Source of the DNA: a virus | Virus record (IMG/VR): IMGVR_UViG_3300042519_001519 | Location: 1 to 64,000 of that record | Direction: 5' to 3' (one strand) | Length of the DNA stretch: 64,000 nt | Shown here: positions 54,331 through 61,606 of the stretch, piece by piece | Layout: every line of letters begins with the position of its first letter | Numbering within the stretch: the first letter of the stretch is position 1 | Notes under the pieces: generated by a model | What the model was told of the DNA's origin: nothing | Database searches by the model: none | What the model saw: only the letters and a program-made list of their open reading frames with translations | Translations under genes and position numbers: made by a program

Positions 54331-54769
54331 ATTAGAAACATGTCATCACTGCGGTGAAGAAAAAGAAAATTGCTATCACGGATTTATAACAATGTGTATC
54401 CCTATTCCTGAAATGGAAGAAAAGATTAATAAGTGGAATCTGATTGATGCTTATAAAAGCTACGAAAAGGAATGGATGTTAGAAAATCCTCCATTTGCTG
54501 GTCCTTATACTGATACTTGCCTAACTCAGGAAGAATTTAATAGTAAAATAAAAACAGACTCAGAATTTTCACTGGAATGGTTTACCAATAAATGGTTTAA
54601 CAATTTAGAAAGAGAAGATCTTACTGAGGAAGAACTAGAAGAACTAGATAAGCTTTCTTTATATGATCAGATGTTAAACAGTATTGGAAGAGGAGTTCAA
54701 TGTAATGACTGCGGAAAGAAAGAATCAGAGCTTTATGAAAAATATTACCCAAAACATTTGGTACCTTAA
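54320..54769 (+). CDS. Zinc-finger-like hypothetical protein
   Basis: A 149-aa acidic protein with a Cys pair at each end: ETCHHCGEEKENCYHG at the start and VQCNDCGKKESELYEKYYPK near the end. These CxxC pairs probably bind one zinc ion or two. The acidic middle (KWFNNLEREDLTEEELEELD) is helical. Last gene of the small-gene operon. Function unknown. Confidence 0.55.
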   Translation: MESKLETCHHCGEEKENCYHGFITMCIPIPEMEEKINKWNLIDAYKSYEKEWMLENPPFAGPYTDTCLTQEEFNSKIKTDSEFSLEWFTNKWFNNLEREDLTEEELEELDKLSLYDQMLNSIGRGVQCNDCGKKESELYEKYYPKHLVP

Positions 54770-54788
54770 AATAAATTTACTATATTAA
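54758..54788 (+). promoter_or_regulatory. Predicted promoter TTG-N20-TATATTAA (leaderless gene)
   Basis: TTG at 54758-54760 and TATATTAA at 54781-54788. The ATG at 54794 lies 13 nt after the first base of the box, i.e. at about +1. Confidence 0.55.
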
Positions 54789-54793
54789 AAACT

Positions 54794-56464
54794 ATGAATA
54801 ATAAATTTACATTCCACGTATTAGGACTTCCTCATACAATCACTAATAGAGAATTTGTAGCATGTGCTTATACACAAAAGGCTTGGAAATTCTGTAAGAT
54901 GATGGGGGAAAGAGGGCATACTATCTACCATTACGGACATGAGGAGAGCGACGCTCCATATGCGGAAAACGTAACAGTTATCACCAATAAGGTATGGAAA
55001 AAAGTATACGGTACTCATGACTATAAATCTAAATTCTTTAAATATAATGTAGAGGATGAAGCCTATCAAACCTTCTATAAAAATGCTATAAAGGAAATAG
55101 GAAAGAGAAAACAGAAGAATGATTTCATTTTACCATTCTGGGGGTCAGGAGTAAGGCCGGTATGTGACGGACATCCAGATTTAATAACTGTTGAACCAGG
55201 AATAGGCTATGCAGGAGGGCATTGGGCAAATTGGAAAGTATTTGAATCTTATGCAATCTACCATGCATACTACGGACTGATGGGAGTGAATTATTGCGAT
55301 ATGAAAAACTACGAAGTAGTAATTCCAAACTACTTCGACCTCTCTGATTTTGAATTTAGCGATAAAAAAGAAGATTACTTTCTTTATTTAGGAAGAGTCT
55401 TTGACGGAAAAGGAGTTAATATAGCAATCCAGGTTACTGAACACTTAGGGTATAAATTAAAGATAGCAGGACAGATTGACGCCGATGGACCTTATAAGGA
55501 TGGAAAGTTTCCTCCTCATGTAGAGTTTGTAGGGTATGCTGGAACCGAAAAGAGAAAAGAACTGATGAAGAGTGCAAAAGGATGCTTCCTACCTTCACAA
55601 TATGTTGAACCATTTGGAGGAGTTCAAATAGAAAATTTACTATCAGGAACACCAACAATTACCTCAGACTGGGGAGCCTTTGCAGAGAATAATATAAACG
55701 GAGTAACTGGTTACAGATGTAGAACGTTTGATGATTACTTGCAGGCAACTATAAAAATTAACAACGGAGAAATAGATTACAAGACTTGTAGAGAGTATGG
55801 AGAAAAGTTTTCATTAGAGAATGTAGCTCCTATGTACGAAAAATATTTTAAAGATATTTTAAATGTTTATGAAGGAGAAGGATGGTATCAAACAGATATT
55901 CCTAGAGGGAAGACTGATGCTTTCAATTATACAAATATGGAGGAAGAAGAAAAGCCATTTGCAGATAATCTAGCTAAGTGGATTAAAAAGTATTACAATC
56001 CTAAAAAAGTAGTCGATGTAGGTTGCGGGAGTGGGACTTATGTAAGGTCCTTAAGAAAAGAAAAAATTGATGCTATTGGGTACGATATTAACGATGTAGT
56101 AGAAGATCAGGACTTTCTCTTTAAAAAGAGTATCTTTGACCTAAACCATAAATCAGAACTAATTATCTGCCTGGAAGTAGCCGAGCACATAGAGACAGAA
56201 CACAACGACAGTATTGTTGAAAAGTTATACGAAAACCTTAAACCAGGAGGTACTTTAATCTTCACAGCAGCACATCCAGGACAGCAAGGAATAGGTCATA
56301 TAAACTGTCAAACAAAAGACTACTGGTGGGAGAAGTTTGCAGAAAAAGGATTAGTCCGAGATTTAAAAGCAGAGAAGGATTGGGAAGATTATTTTGATCA
56401 AGGAAGAGAGTACATGGGATGGTTCCGTATGAACAAGCTCTTTTTAACTAGAGTAGGATCATAA
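54794..56464 (+). CDS. Fusion of a GT-B glycosyltransferase and a SAM methyltransferase
   Basis: A 556-aa two-domain protein. Residues 1-370 look like a family-4-type glycosyltransferase: FLYLGRVFDGKGVNIAIQVT (start of the donor domain), HVEFVGYAGTEKRKELMKSA, then GCFLPSQYVEPFGGVQIENL (E(x7)E-like donor motif) and LSGTPTITSDWGAFAEN. Residues ~395-550 are a class I methyltransferase: KKVVDVGCGSGTYVRSLRKE (motif I), GYDINDV, LIICLEVAEHIE and ENLKPGGTLIFTAAHPG. It may build a methylated sugar on phage DNA bases, fibres or host glycan. The start codon coincides with the predicted transcription start. Confidence 0.8.
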   Translation: MNNKFTFHVLGLPHTITNREFVACAYTQKAWKFCKMMGERGHTIYHYGHEESDAPYAENVTVITNKVWKKVYGTHDYKSKFFKYNVEDEAYQTFYKNAIKEIGKRKQKNDFILPFWGSGVRPVCDGHPDLITVEPGIGYAGGHWANWKVFESYAIYHAYYGLMGVNYCDMKNYEVVIPNYFDLSDFEFSDKKEDYFLYLGRVFDGKGVNIAIQVTEHLGYKLKIAGQIDADGPYKDGKFPPHVEFVGYAGTEKRKELMKSAKGCFLPSQYVEPFGGVQIENLLSGTPTITSDWGAFAENNINGVTGYRCRTFDDYLQATIKINNGEIDYKTCREYGEKFSLENVAPMYEKYFKDILNVYEGEGWYQTDIPRGKTDAFNYTNMEEEEKPFADNLAKWIKKYYNPKKVVDVGCGSGTYVRSLRKEKIDAIGYDINDVVEDQDFLFKKSIFDLNHKSELIICLEVAEHIETEHNDSIVEKLYENLKPGGTLIFTAAHPGQQGIGHINCQTKDYWWEKFAEKGLVRDLKAEKDWEDYFDQGREYMGWFRMNKLFLTRVGS

Positions 56465-56476
56465 AAAGATATTTCT

Positions 56477-56484
56477 TATATTTA
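56477..56484 (+). promoter_or_regulatory. Weak promoter box TATATTTA and GTCGTAG leader
   Basis: The box TATATTTA lacks a TTG at the expected place (TAG at 56454-56). The leader carries GTCGTAG at 56503-09, 29 nt before the ATG, also present in the folE leader at 60091. Confidence 0.35.
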
Positions 56485-56531
56485 TTAACATATAACAACA
56501 GTGTCGTAGCACCACTTTAAAAACACACCTT

Positions 56532-56855
56532 ATGGCAACATATTTTAAGAAGCCTTCCATAGAGAAAGCAGAACAATCGGTTATAATGGATAGAGTTCTA
56601 GAACAAAAAAAGAAAGAACTCTCACCAGGAGATTTCAAAACCTATGCAAACTTTACTACTCAGCAAGAACTGCTTGAAGAAGCAACTAGAAGAAATCTAT
56701 TAGCAATTCCAGATCCAAAACTACATCAACAAATTTCATTTATCAAATCCGGTATAAGAATACTTGGATACTTTCTATTACCTTTTAATCTTTTATTAGG
56801 AGCTGGAGTATTAATTTTAAGTGAAATAGTTGGAATTTACGAAGAATTAGTTTAA
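56532..56855 (+). CDS. Hypothetical protein with C-terminal membrane segment
   Basis: A 107-aa protein: ~75 charged residues (YFKKPSIEKAEQSVIMDRVL, then SPGDFKTYANFTTQQELLEE) and one C-terminal hydrophobic stretch (ILGYFLLPFNLLLGAGVLIL). Its 5' leader shares the motif GTCGTAG and downstream spacing with that of folE (60121), suggesting common control. Function unknown. Confidence 0.5.
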   Translation: MATYFKKPSIEKAEQSVIMDRVLEQKKKELSPGDFKTYANFTTQQELLEEATRRNLLAIPDPKLHQQISFIKSGIRILGYFLLPFNLLLGAGVLILSEIVGIYEELV

Positions 56856-56864
56856 ATTAGAGTT

Positions 56865-57014
56865 ATGAGAGAGGTGAACGATCACGTAAAAGAAGCTTTA
56901 GGTATAAAGCCTAAGAAGAGATTTAAGAAAGACTACACAAAAGCATTTGTATGGATAGGGCTTGCTCTAATCACAATTGCTATATGGACAACAATTTACA
57001 ATTTAATATTTTAA
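56865..57014 (+). CDS. Small tail-anchored membrane protein
   Basis: A 49-aa protein: a basic first half (MREVNDHVKEALGIKPKKRF) and a C-terminal membrane helix (FVWIGLALITIAIWTTIYNL). It lies 9 nt after the preceding membrane protein and 3 nt before queD. Function unknown. Confidence 0.5.
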   Translation: MREVNDHVKEALGIKPKKRFKKDYTKAFVWIGLALITIAIWTTIYNLIF

Positions 57015-57017
57015 CAA

Positions 57018-57479
57018 ATGAAATTTCAAGCAACAAAACTATTTGACGGCTACTCAGCATGCTTTCGACAATGGAAAGCAGAGGGTACACATTGCAGATT
57101 TCTTCACGGCTATGCCGTATCATTCCGAGTATGGTTCGAAGGAGAACTAGACGAAAGAAACTGGGTATGGGACTTCGGAGGAATGAAAAGAGCTAAAGGA
57201 AACATCGAAGGATATTCTCCAAAAGCATTTTTCGATTACCTATTAGATCATACAACTATTGTAGCAGAGGATGATCCTTATATGGATACATTTAAACAAA
57301 TGCATAACGACGGCGTTATACAGTTAAGAATACTTCCTGCTACAGGATGTGAACGATTTGCAGAATACTTACATTTAAAAATCAATACATTTTTACTTGA
57401 AGAAACAAACAGTAGAGTAAGAGCTACTAAGGTAGAAGTTTACGAACATGAAAGGAACTCAGCATCTTATGGTGAGTAA
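57018..57479 (+). CDS. queD: 6-carboxy-tetrahydropterin synthase (QueD / PTPS family)
   Basis: A 153-aa enzyme converting dihydroneopterin triphosphate to CPH4, the second step of 7-deazaguanine synthesis. Family features: FDGYSACFRQWKAEGTHCRF followed by LHGYAVSFRVWFEGELD (catalytic Cys and zinc His of the HGY motif), VWDFGGMKRA (usual VxDFxxLK) and LPATGCERFAEYLHLKI (usual PTxENxA). The length is normal for the family. It belongs with queE (57793), folE (60121), queC (37081) and queF (63811). Confidence 0.8.
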   Translation: MKFQATKLFDGYSACFRQWKAEGTHCRFLHGYAVSFRVWFEGELDERNWVWDFGGMKRAKGNIEGYSPKAFFDYLLDHTTIVAEDDPYMDTFKQMHNDGVIQLRILPATGCERFAEYLHLKINTFLLEETNSRVRATKVEVYEHERNSASYGE

Positions 57480-57600
57480 GCCTAACTTAACAATGGACGA
57501 GTTTCATCAGTACTTACAAAATGTAATAGACTCTAAATTAGATCTAAGACAGAAAGTAGTAGCGGTAGAAAGGTATATAAAACAAATAACAGGAAGATGA
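57469..57600 (+). CDS. Small helical protein between queD and the gene at 57597
   Basis: A 43-aa frame (MVSKPNLTMDEFHQYLQNVI, then DLRQKVVAVERYIKQITGR) that overlaps queD by 11 nt and the next gene by 4 nt. Mostly helical and charged. The double overlap supports translation. Function unknown. Confidence 0.45.
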   Translation: MVSKPNLTMDEFHQYLQNVIDSKLDLRQKVVAVERYIKQITGR

Positions 57601-57791
57601 AACTGAGTGAAATAATTTACCTAGCAACAAAAGCATTCGATAAAGGATGGGACTTTGAAACTCTAAAGTACGGAGATGATTTGTATGGAAAGGAAAAATA
57701 TGCTTCTGAAGTATGGGAGTATGTAGAAGAGCTGCAAGAAATAGGAAGAACTGAATTTTACATAAAATATTGTCAATACAATTTATATTAA
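57597..57791 (+). CDS. Small hypothetical protein before queE
   Basis: A 64-aa protein (MKLSEIIYLATKAFDKGWDF, then YASEVWEYVEELQEIGRTEF), acidic-aromatic and helical. It is coupled to its upstream neighbour by an ATGA overlap and ends one base before queE. Possibly an accessory of the modification pathway by position only. Confidence 0.5.
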   Translation: MKLSEIIYLATKAFDKGWDFETLKYGDDLYGKEKYASEVWEYVEELQEIGRTEFYIKYCQYNLY

Positions 57792-57792
57792 G

Positions 57793-58566
57793 ATGAAAAG
57801 AATAGAAGATTATAACAAAACACTTCCCATTGTAGAGCTTTATACAGCAGTACAATCAGAAGGAAGTAGAGCAGGTTATCCAACCGTAGTAATCAGAACA
57901 ACAGGCTGTACTCACAGATGTTGGTTTGGTGATGGTGGATGGTGCGATTCTTGGTACACAAGTATACATCCTGAAAAAGGACATATCAGTTTTCAAGATA
58001 TTATTAACATGTATGATGCCAATCCCCACATCACAGAGATGATGCTAACAGGAGGATCACCAACAATGCATCCAGCATTAGTAAACGAATTAACACATTT
58101 TGCACATGAAAGAAATATTTTCATTACGATTGAGACCGAAGGAAGTCATTTTCTTGAGACAGATTACCCAATTAATCTATTATCAATCTCCCCTAAGTTC
58201 AGTAATTCTGTCCCTAAGGTTGGCATTGCAACACCTCAAGGAGACATTACAGATGAGAAAATGATTAAACAGCATAACAAGCTAAGATTAAACTACGATG
58301 CAATATCCAAATCAATCTCTTATCATTCAGACTACCATTTAAAACCGGTATGGGATGGAGAGGATCAAGAAGCATTAAAAGAGATTATGAATTGTATTAA
58401 AATGCTAGACATACCAGAAGATAAAGTATGGTTCATGCCAGCAGGAGATTCAAGAGAAGCTTTATTCAAATCATATCCAAAAATGTTTGATTGGGTTAGA
58501 GATAACGGTTATAGATTGACCTGGAGACCTCACATCATTGCATTTGAAGACCAAAGAGAAGTGTAA
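57793..58566 (+). CDS. queE: 7-carboxy-7-deazaguanine synthase (QueE, radical SAM)
   Basis: A 257-aa enzyme of the third step (CPH4 to CDG). Start: LPIVELYTAVQSEGSRAGYP and VVIRTTGCTHRCWFGDGGWC. The 4Fe-4S Cys are spaced CX3CX7C, not the standard CX3CX2C, a QueE-type variation. MMLTGGSPTMHP is the GGE-like SAM motif, with Ser in place of Glu. IETEGSHFL, LLSISPKFSNSVP and KPVWDGED follow QueE strands, and the end WRPHIIAF fits the family. Product used by QueC. Confidence 0.85.
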   Translation: MKRIEDYNKTLPIVELYTAVQSEGSRAGYPTVVIRTTGCTHRCWFGDGGWCDSWYTSIHPEKGHISFQDIINMYDANPHITEMMLTGGSPTMHPALVNELTHFAHERNIFITIETEGSHFLETDYPINLLSISPKFSNSVPKVGIATPQGDITDEKMIKQHNKLRLNYDAISKSISYHSDYHLKPVWDGEDQEALKEIMNCIKMLDIPEDKVWFMPAGDSREALFKSYPKMFDWVRDNGYRLTWRPHIIAFEDQREV

Positions 58567-58567
58567 G

Positions 58568-58759
58568 ATGGCAGTAAAAAGAGCAACAGAGTTTGAAGTA
58601 CTAACAGTATTTCATACACTATGGAAAAGTAGAGGGCTTGAAGCAGCAACAGTAAAAAGACTTTTAAAGGAAGAGTTTGATTTAGAACTAACAGTTCTAG
58701 CAAACGGAGAAATATCAGCACAATCACCAGACGGAAAAACTAAATATACAATTAAATAA
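58568..58759 (+). CDS. Small hypothetical protein
   Basis: A 63-aa protein; the ATG at 58568 directly follows the queE stop and replaces longer starts inside queE. It reads MAVKRATEFEVLTVFHTLWK, then VKRLLKEEFDLELTVLANGE, a helix followed by a beta pair. Function unknown. Confidence 0.5.
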   Translation: MAVKRATEFEVLTVFHTLWKSRGLEAATVKRLLKEEFDLELTVLANGEISAQSPDGKTKYTIK

Positions 58760-58771
58760 AAAAACAAAGTT

Positions 58772-59065
58772 ATGACATTAAAAGATCTAATCGATTTAGC
58801 AGGGGATAGAGAACTATCAAAATCATATCCAAAAGCAGATGGCCTTTACATCTGGGATTATAAGTTACAATTCAATCAAGACCTTAATTTAGAGCTAGTA
58901 TTAATACCAAGTGACTCAGGTAAGACAGGATTTAAAGATAAAGTATCTATCGAAGAATTAGTAAATTACGTATTGGAGTCAACAGATCCAGAAGTATCAG
59001 GAGACGAAGTTATCTCACAACTACAAATTGTAGACGTGGAAGGAATTACAATCGCAAAGGTATAG
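58772..59065 (+). CDS. Hypothetical protein
   Basis: A 97-aa acidic alpha/beta protein (LKDLIDLAGDRELSKSYPKA, then YKLQFNQDLNLELVLIPSDS). No known motif, signal or membrane helix. One base separates it from the secreted nuclease gene. Confidence 0.5.
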   Translation: MTLKDLIDLAGDRELSKSYPKADGLYIWDYKLQFNQDLNLELVLIPSDSGKTGFKDKVSIEELVNYVLESTDPEVSGDEVISQLQIVDVEGITIAKV

Positions 59066-59066
59066 T

Positions 59067-59651
59067 ATGAAGAAGTTTTTATTATTACTCTTACTTCCGT
59101 TATTAGGGTTTGGACAGTTAAGAGATAGCGTTTATGTAAAGACAGACATATACGAGGTAATGTATTCAGAGACATTAGAGCAACCATTGTGGGTAAAGTA
59201 CCAAGTACTGTGCACTGGAGTAGGAGCATCTAGAAAAGGAATGGATTTCTATAAAGATAAAACAATTCATACCTCAGATGAAAAAGACTATGCATTCAAT
59301 ATCTACGACAAAGGACATTGTGCACCAGCAGCTGACTTTAACTGTACTAGAGAAATGTTATTTAAAACATTCTCATACCTAAACTGTACTCTTCAAAATG
59401 AAAGACTAAATAGAGTTCATTGGAGACTATTAGAAGACTATGAAAGACTTTTAGCCTTTTCAGAAGGACCAGTCAACGTTGAAATAAAAATAGTATTTGA
59501 TAAAAATCCCAGACGAGTTCCGGCAGGTGCAGCTATTCCTACGGCTTTCTATAAGATTATCAAAACTAAGAGTAAGACAATTGCTTTTTACTTTCTAAAT
59601 GAAGCACCAAAGAAAGCAACGTTTGTAGATTATCAAGTAAAAATTAAATAG
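59067..59651 (+). CDS. Secreted DNA/RNA non-specific endonuclease (NUC1 family)
   Basis: A 194-aa nuclease with an evident signal peptide (MKKFLLLLLLPLLGFGQ). The beta-beta-alpha-Me core is clear: YDKGHCAPAADFNCTREMLF, a variant of the DRGH catalytic motif with Lys for Arg, then TFSYLNCTLQNERLNRVHWR with the metal-binding Asn and conserved N..W. Family members (e.g. Serratia nuclease) cut ss and ds DNA and RNA. Export would place it in the periplasm, where it could destroy incoming competitor DNA or released nucleic acid. Four Cys may form disulfides there. Confidence 0.85.
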   Translation: MKKFLLLLLLPLLGFGQLRDSVYVKTDIYEVMYSETLEQPLWVKYQVLCTGVGASRKGMDFYKDKTIHTSDEKDYAFNIYDKGHCAPAADFNCTREMLFKTFSYLNCTLQNERLNRVHWRLLEDYERLLAFSEGPVNVEIKIVFDKNPRRVPAGAAIPTAFYKIIKTKSKTIAFYFLNEAPKKATFVDYQVKIK

Positions 59652-59653
59652 TT

Positions 59654-60049
59654 ATGGCACTAAAAATAGGAAATAAAGTTTATTTAAGCTGGGATGATAT
59701 CAACATCTTAGTAGAAGATTTAGCAAATACAATAGCAGCATCAGGAGCAGAGATTAAATCGATAACAGGTATTCAAAGAGGAGGATTAATACCAGCAGTA
59801 ATGATCTCCCACAAGCTCCACATACCTTACGTTAGTAGAATAAATAAAGATACTTTGGTAGTAGATGATATTTGTGATACAGGAGAGACGTTAAAAAATA
59901 CTATTGGAATGTATACTGCAACGCTTCATTACAAACCAACAGCAATCTTTACTCCAGACTTCTACTCAAAAGAAGTAGGAACAGAGTGGATTGTATACCC
60001 TTGGGAAAGAAATGACTCAGAAACTATTCAAGATTATTTGAAAAAATAG
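59654..60049 (+). CDS. Phosphoribosyltransferase
   Basis: A 131-aa PRTase of the purine-salvage type. The PRPP motif LVVDDICDTGETLKNT is perfect, and the earlier ITGIQRGGLIPAVMIS fits the PPi loop. YPWERND near the end matches xanthine/hypoxanthine-type proteins (VYPWE). Short but complete for phage XPRT-like enzymes. It may recycle a base or feed nucleotide pools for the modification pathway. It lies between the secreted nuclease and folE. Confidence 0.8.
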   Translation: MALKIGNKVYLSWDDINILVEDLANTIAASGAEIKSITGIQRGGLIPAVMISHKLHIPYVSRINKDTLVVDDICDTGETLKNTIGMYTATLHYKPTAIFTPDFYSKEVGTEWIVYPWERNDSETIQDYLKK

Positions 60050-60080
60050 TTGCAGGATAAAGTAAAAAATGTTATATTAA
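60050..60080 (+). promoter_or_regulatory. Predicted promoter TTG-N20-TATATTAA for folE, with GTCGTAG leader
   Basis: TTG at 60050-60052 and TATATTAA at 60073-60080. The leader has hairpin GGAG-TCGTAGAAC-CTCC (60088-60104) with GTCGTAG at 60091-97, 30 nt before the ATG. Confidence 0.6.
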
Positions 60081-60120
60081 ATAAAACGGAGTCGTAGAAC
60101 CTCCATAAAAACAATCTTAT

Positions 60121-60828
60121 ATGTCAAATAAAAAATTTATCGACGGTACAGAATTAGTACAAGCCGGATTCGCTAATGGTATTTCCTCTCAATTGGCAAA
60201 AAAACAACTAACAGAAGGTCCAGAAGCAAGATTAACTGAAGTAGAAAAGCAACACATCATTGAAGATGCAGCAGAAGCTTTCGGACAATTCCTTTCAGCT
60301 TTAGGATGTGATTGGCAGAATGATCCAAATTCATCTGATACTCCTAAAAGAGTTGCAAAAGCATACGTAAACGATTTATGGGCAGGTCGATTTGAACCAC
60401 TAACAAGAATTACAGCATTCCCTTCTGATGGTTATGATGGAATAGTACAAGAGAGTAATATACCAGTTACCTCAATGTGCTCACATCACCACCAAACAAT
60501 TTCAGGAGAGGTAAGTATAGCTTATGTTCCTTCAGCAGATGGAAAGGTAGTTGGGCTTTCAAAATTAAATCGAATTGTAGAGCAGTTTGCTAGACGTGGA
60601 GCTATTCAAGAGCAGTTAACAGTTGCAATTCATAATGCAGTAGATAAAATCTGTGAAGGTAATCTAGGAGTAGCAGTAGCAATTTCAGCAACACATAACT
60701 GTGTATCGTGTAGAGGGATTAAACATCAGGGAGCTTCAATGCAAACAGCAAAGTTAACAGGGTGTTTCTTAGATGAAGCATCAGCAAGAGCAGAATTCTA
60801 TACAAATATTAAACTTGGAAAAAAATAA
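60121..60828 (+). CDS. folE: GTP cyclohydrolase I (FolE)
   Basis: A 235-aa enzyme making dihydroneopterin triphosphate from GTP, the first step toward 7-deazaguanine. Zinc and catalytic motifs: SNIPVTSMCSHHHQTISGEV (CxHH, here CSHHH), VVGLSKLNRIVEQFARRGAI, QEQLTVAIHNAVD and SATHNCVSCRGIKHQGA (second zinc Cys and catalytic His). The length is about that of E. coli FolE (222 aa). It has its own promoter and a conserved leader hairpin. Confidence 0.93.
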   Translation: MSNKKFIDGTELVQAGFANGISSQLAKKQLTEGPEARLTEVEKQHIIEDAAEAFGQFLSALGCDWQNDPNSSDTPKRVAKAYVNDLWAGRFEPLTRITAFPSDGYDGIVQESNIPVTSMCSHHHQTISGEVSIAYVPSADGKVVGLSKLNRIVEQFARRGAIQEQLTVAIHNAVDKICEGNLGVAVAISATHNCVSCRGIKHQGASMQTAKLTGCFLDEASARAEFYTNIKLGKK

Positions 60829-60843
60829 CTAAAACCAAACATT

Positions 60844-61041
60844 ATGAATTATTGGCAAGTAACTGTGCAATTGGAGCACGAAAATGACCGAGGTCGTATT
60901 CAAAGAGTAAAAGAACTTTATTTAGTAGATGCAATTTCAGCAACAGAAGCTGAAGCAAAGATCTATACAGAGTTCGAAGGAGAGTCTAACTTCGCAGTAG
61001 TAGGAGTTAATCAATCTAAAATTATTAAAGTAATTGAATAA
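60844..61041 (+). CDS. DUF4494-like protein
   Basis: A 65-aa protein: MNYWQVTVQLEHENDRGRIQ, then VKELYLVDAISATEAEAKIY. The YLVDAxSxTEAEA signature is the one I associate with DUF4494, small proteins seen in Bacteroidetes and their phages, function unknown. It shares the folE transcript and is followed by a terminator. Confidence 0.65.
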   Translation: MNYWQVTVQLEHENDRGRIQRVKELYLVDAISATEAEAKIYTEFEGESNFAVVGVNQSKIIKVIE

Positions 61042-61045
61042 TAAG

Positions 61046-61067
61046 TTGGCTCTTCGGAGCCAATTTC
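61046..61067 (+). terminator. Terminator with UUCG loop, overlapping the next promoter
   Basis: TTGGCTC-TTCG-GAGCCAA (61046-61063), seven perfect pairs, then TTTC. Confidence 0.8.
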
Positions 61068-61076
61068 TTATATTAA
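61046..61076 (+). promoter_or_regulatory. Predicted promoter TTG-N20-TATATTAA
   Basis: TTG at 61046-61048 is the first part of the terminator stem; TATATTAA at 61069-61076, preceded by TTCT. Drives the operon 61094 to the window end. Confidence 0.65.
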
Positions 61077-61093
61077 TAAAAAAGTAAAAAGTT

Positions 61094-61606
61094 ATGATTA
61101 CAGATCCAAAAGTACCTTTTATTGATGAGGTAGAGGAATTTAATGCCGTAATGGGTAAACCTAATAACTATGAACCAACTATCCCCGAAAGAAAAGAATG
61201 GGAATTTGTATACAATTTCATCCTTGAGGAATTGGAAGAATATAGAGAAGCTTGCGAAGCAGGAGACATCGTTGAGGTTCTGGATGCTTTGTGCGATATT
61301 ACTTATGTTGCCACTGGGAACGGTACTATGTTACATGGCCTTAAGGATAAGATATGGCCAGCATATCAAGAAGTTCAAGCTTCAAATCTATCAAAAGCTT
61401 GCCAAACAGAAGAAGACGCTAAAGCAACTGTCATTCAGAGATCGAGTGAGCAAGGTGAGGAGTGTCATTACGAAAAAGTTGGAGAGTATTACGTTGTTTA
61501 TAGAACAAGAGATAGAAAAGTAATGAAGAATGTAAATTACTTCCGACCAGATCTTTCTCAGTTTTTTACTCAAGAGCAGTTAAGTAAATTTAATAGAATT
61601 AAATAA
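61094..61606 (+). CDS. MazG-like nucleotide pyrophosphohydrolase
   Basis: A 170-aa protein with the all-alpha NTP-PPase pattern: FILEELEEYREACEAGD (ExxE), then EVLDALCDITYVATG (ExxD-type metal site). The N-terminus DEVEEFNAVMGKP resembles phage MazG-like proteins (often preceded by VxxFHxxxG). It may hydrolyse dNTPs to dNMPs, clearing unmodified dGTP or (p)ppGpp-like signals; specificity is not visible. A C-terminal ~60 residues are unassigned. First gene of the dpdA-queF operon. Confidence 0.75.
   Translation: MITDPKVPFIDEVEEFNAVMGKPNNYEPTIPERKEWEFVYNFILEELEEYREACEAGDIVEVLDALCDITYVATGNGTMLHGLKDKIWPAYQEVQASNLSKACQTEEDAKATVIQRSSEQGEECHYEKVGEYYVVYRTRDRKVMKNVNYFRPDLSQFFTQEQLSKFNRIK

Noticed and set aside
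57784-57791. TATATTAA box just before queE
   Set aside because: There is CAT, not TTG, 20 nt upstream, and the box overlaps the preceding gene's end; chance match in AT-rich sequence.
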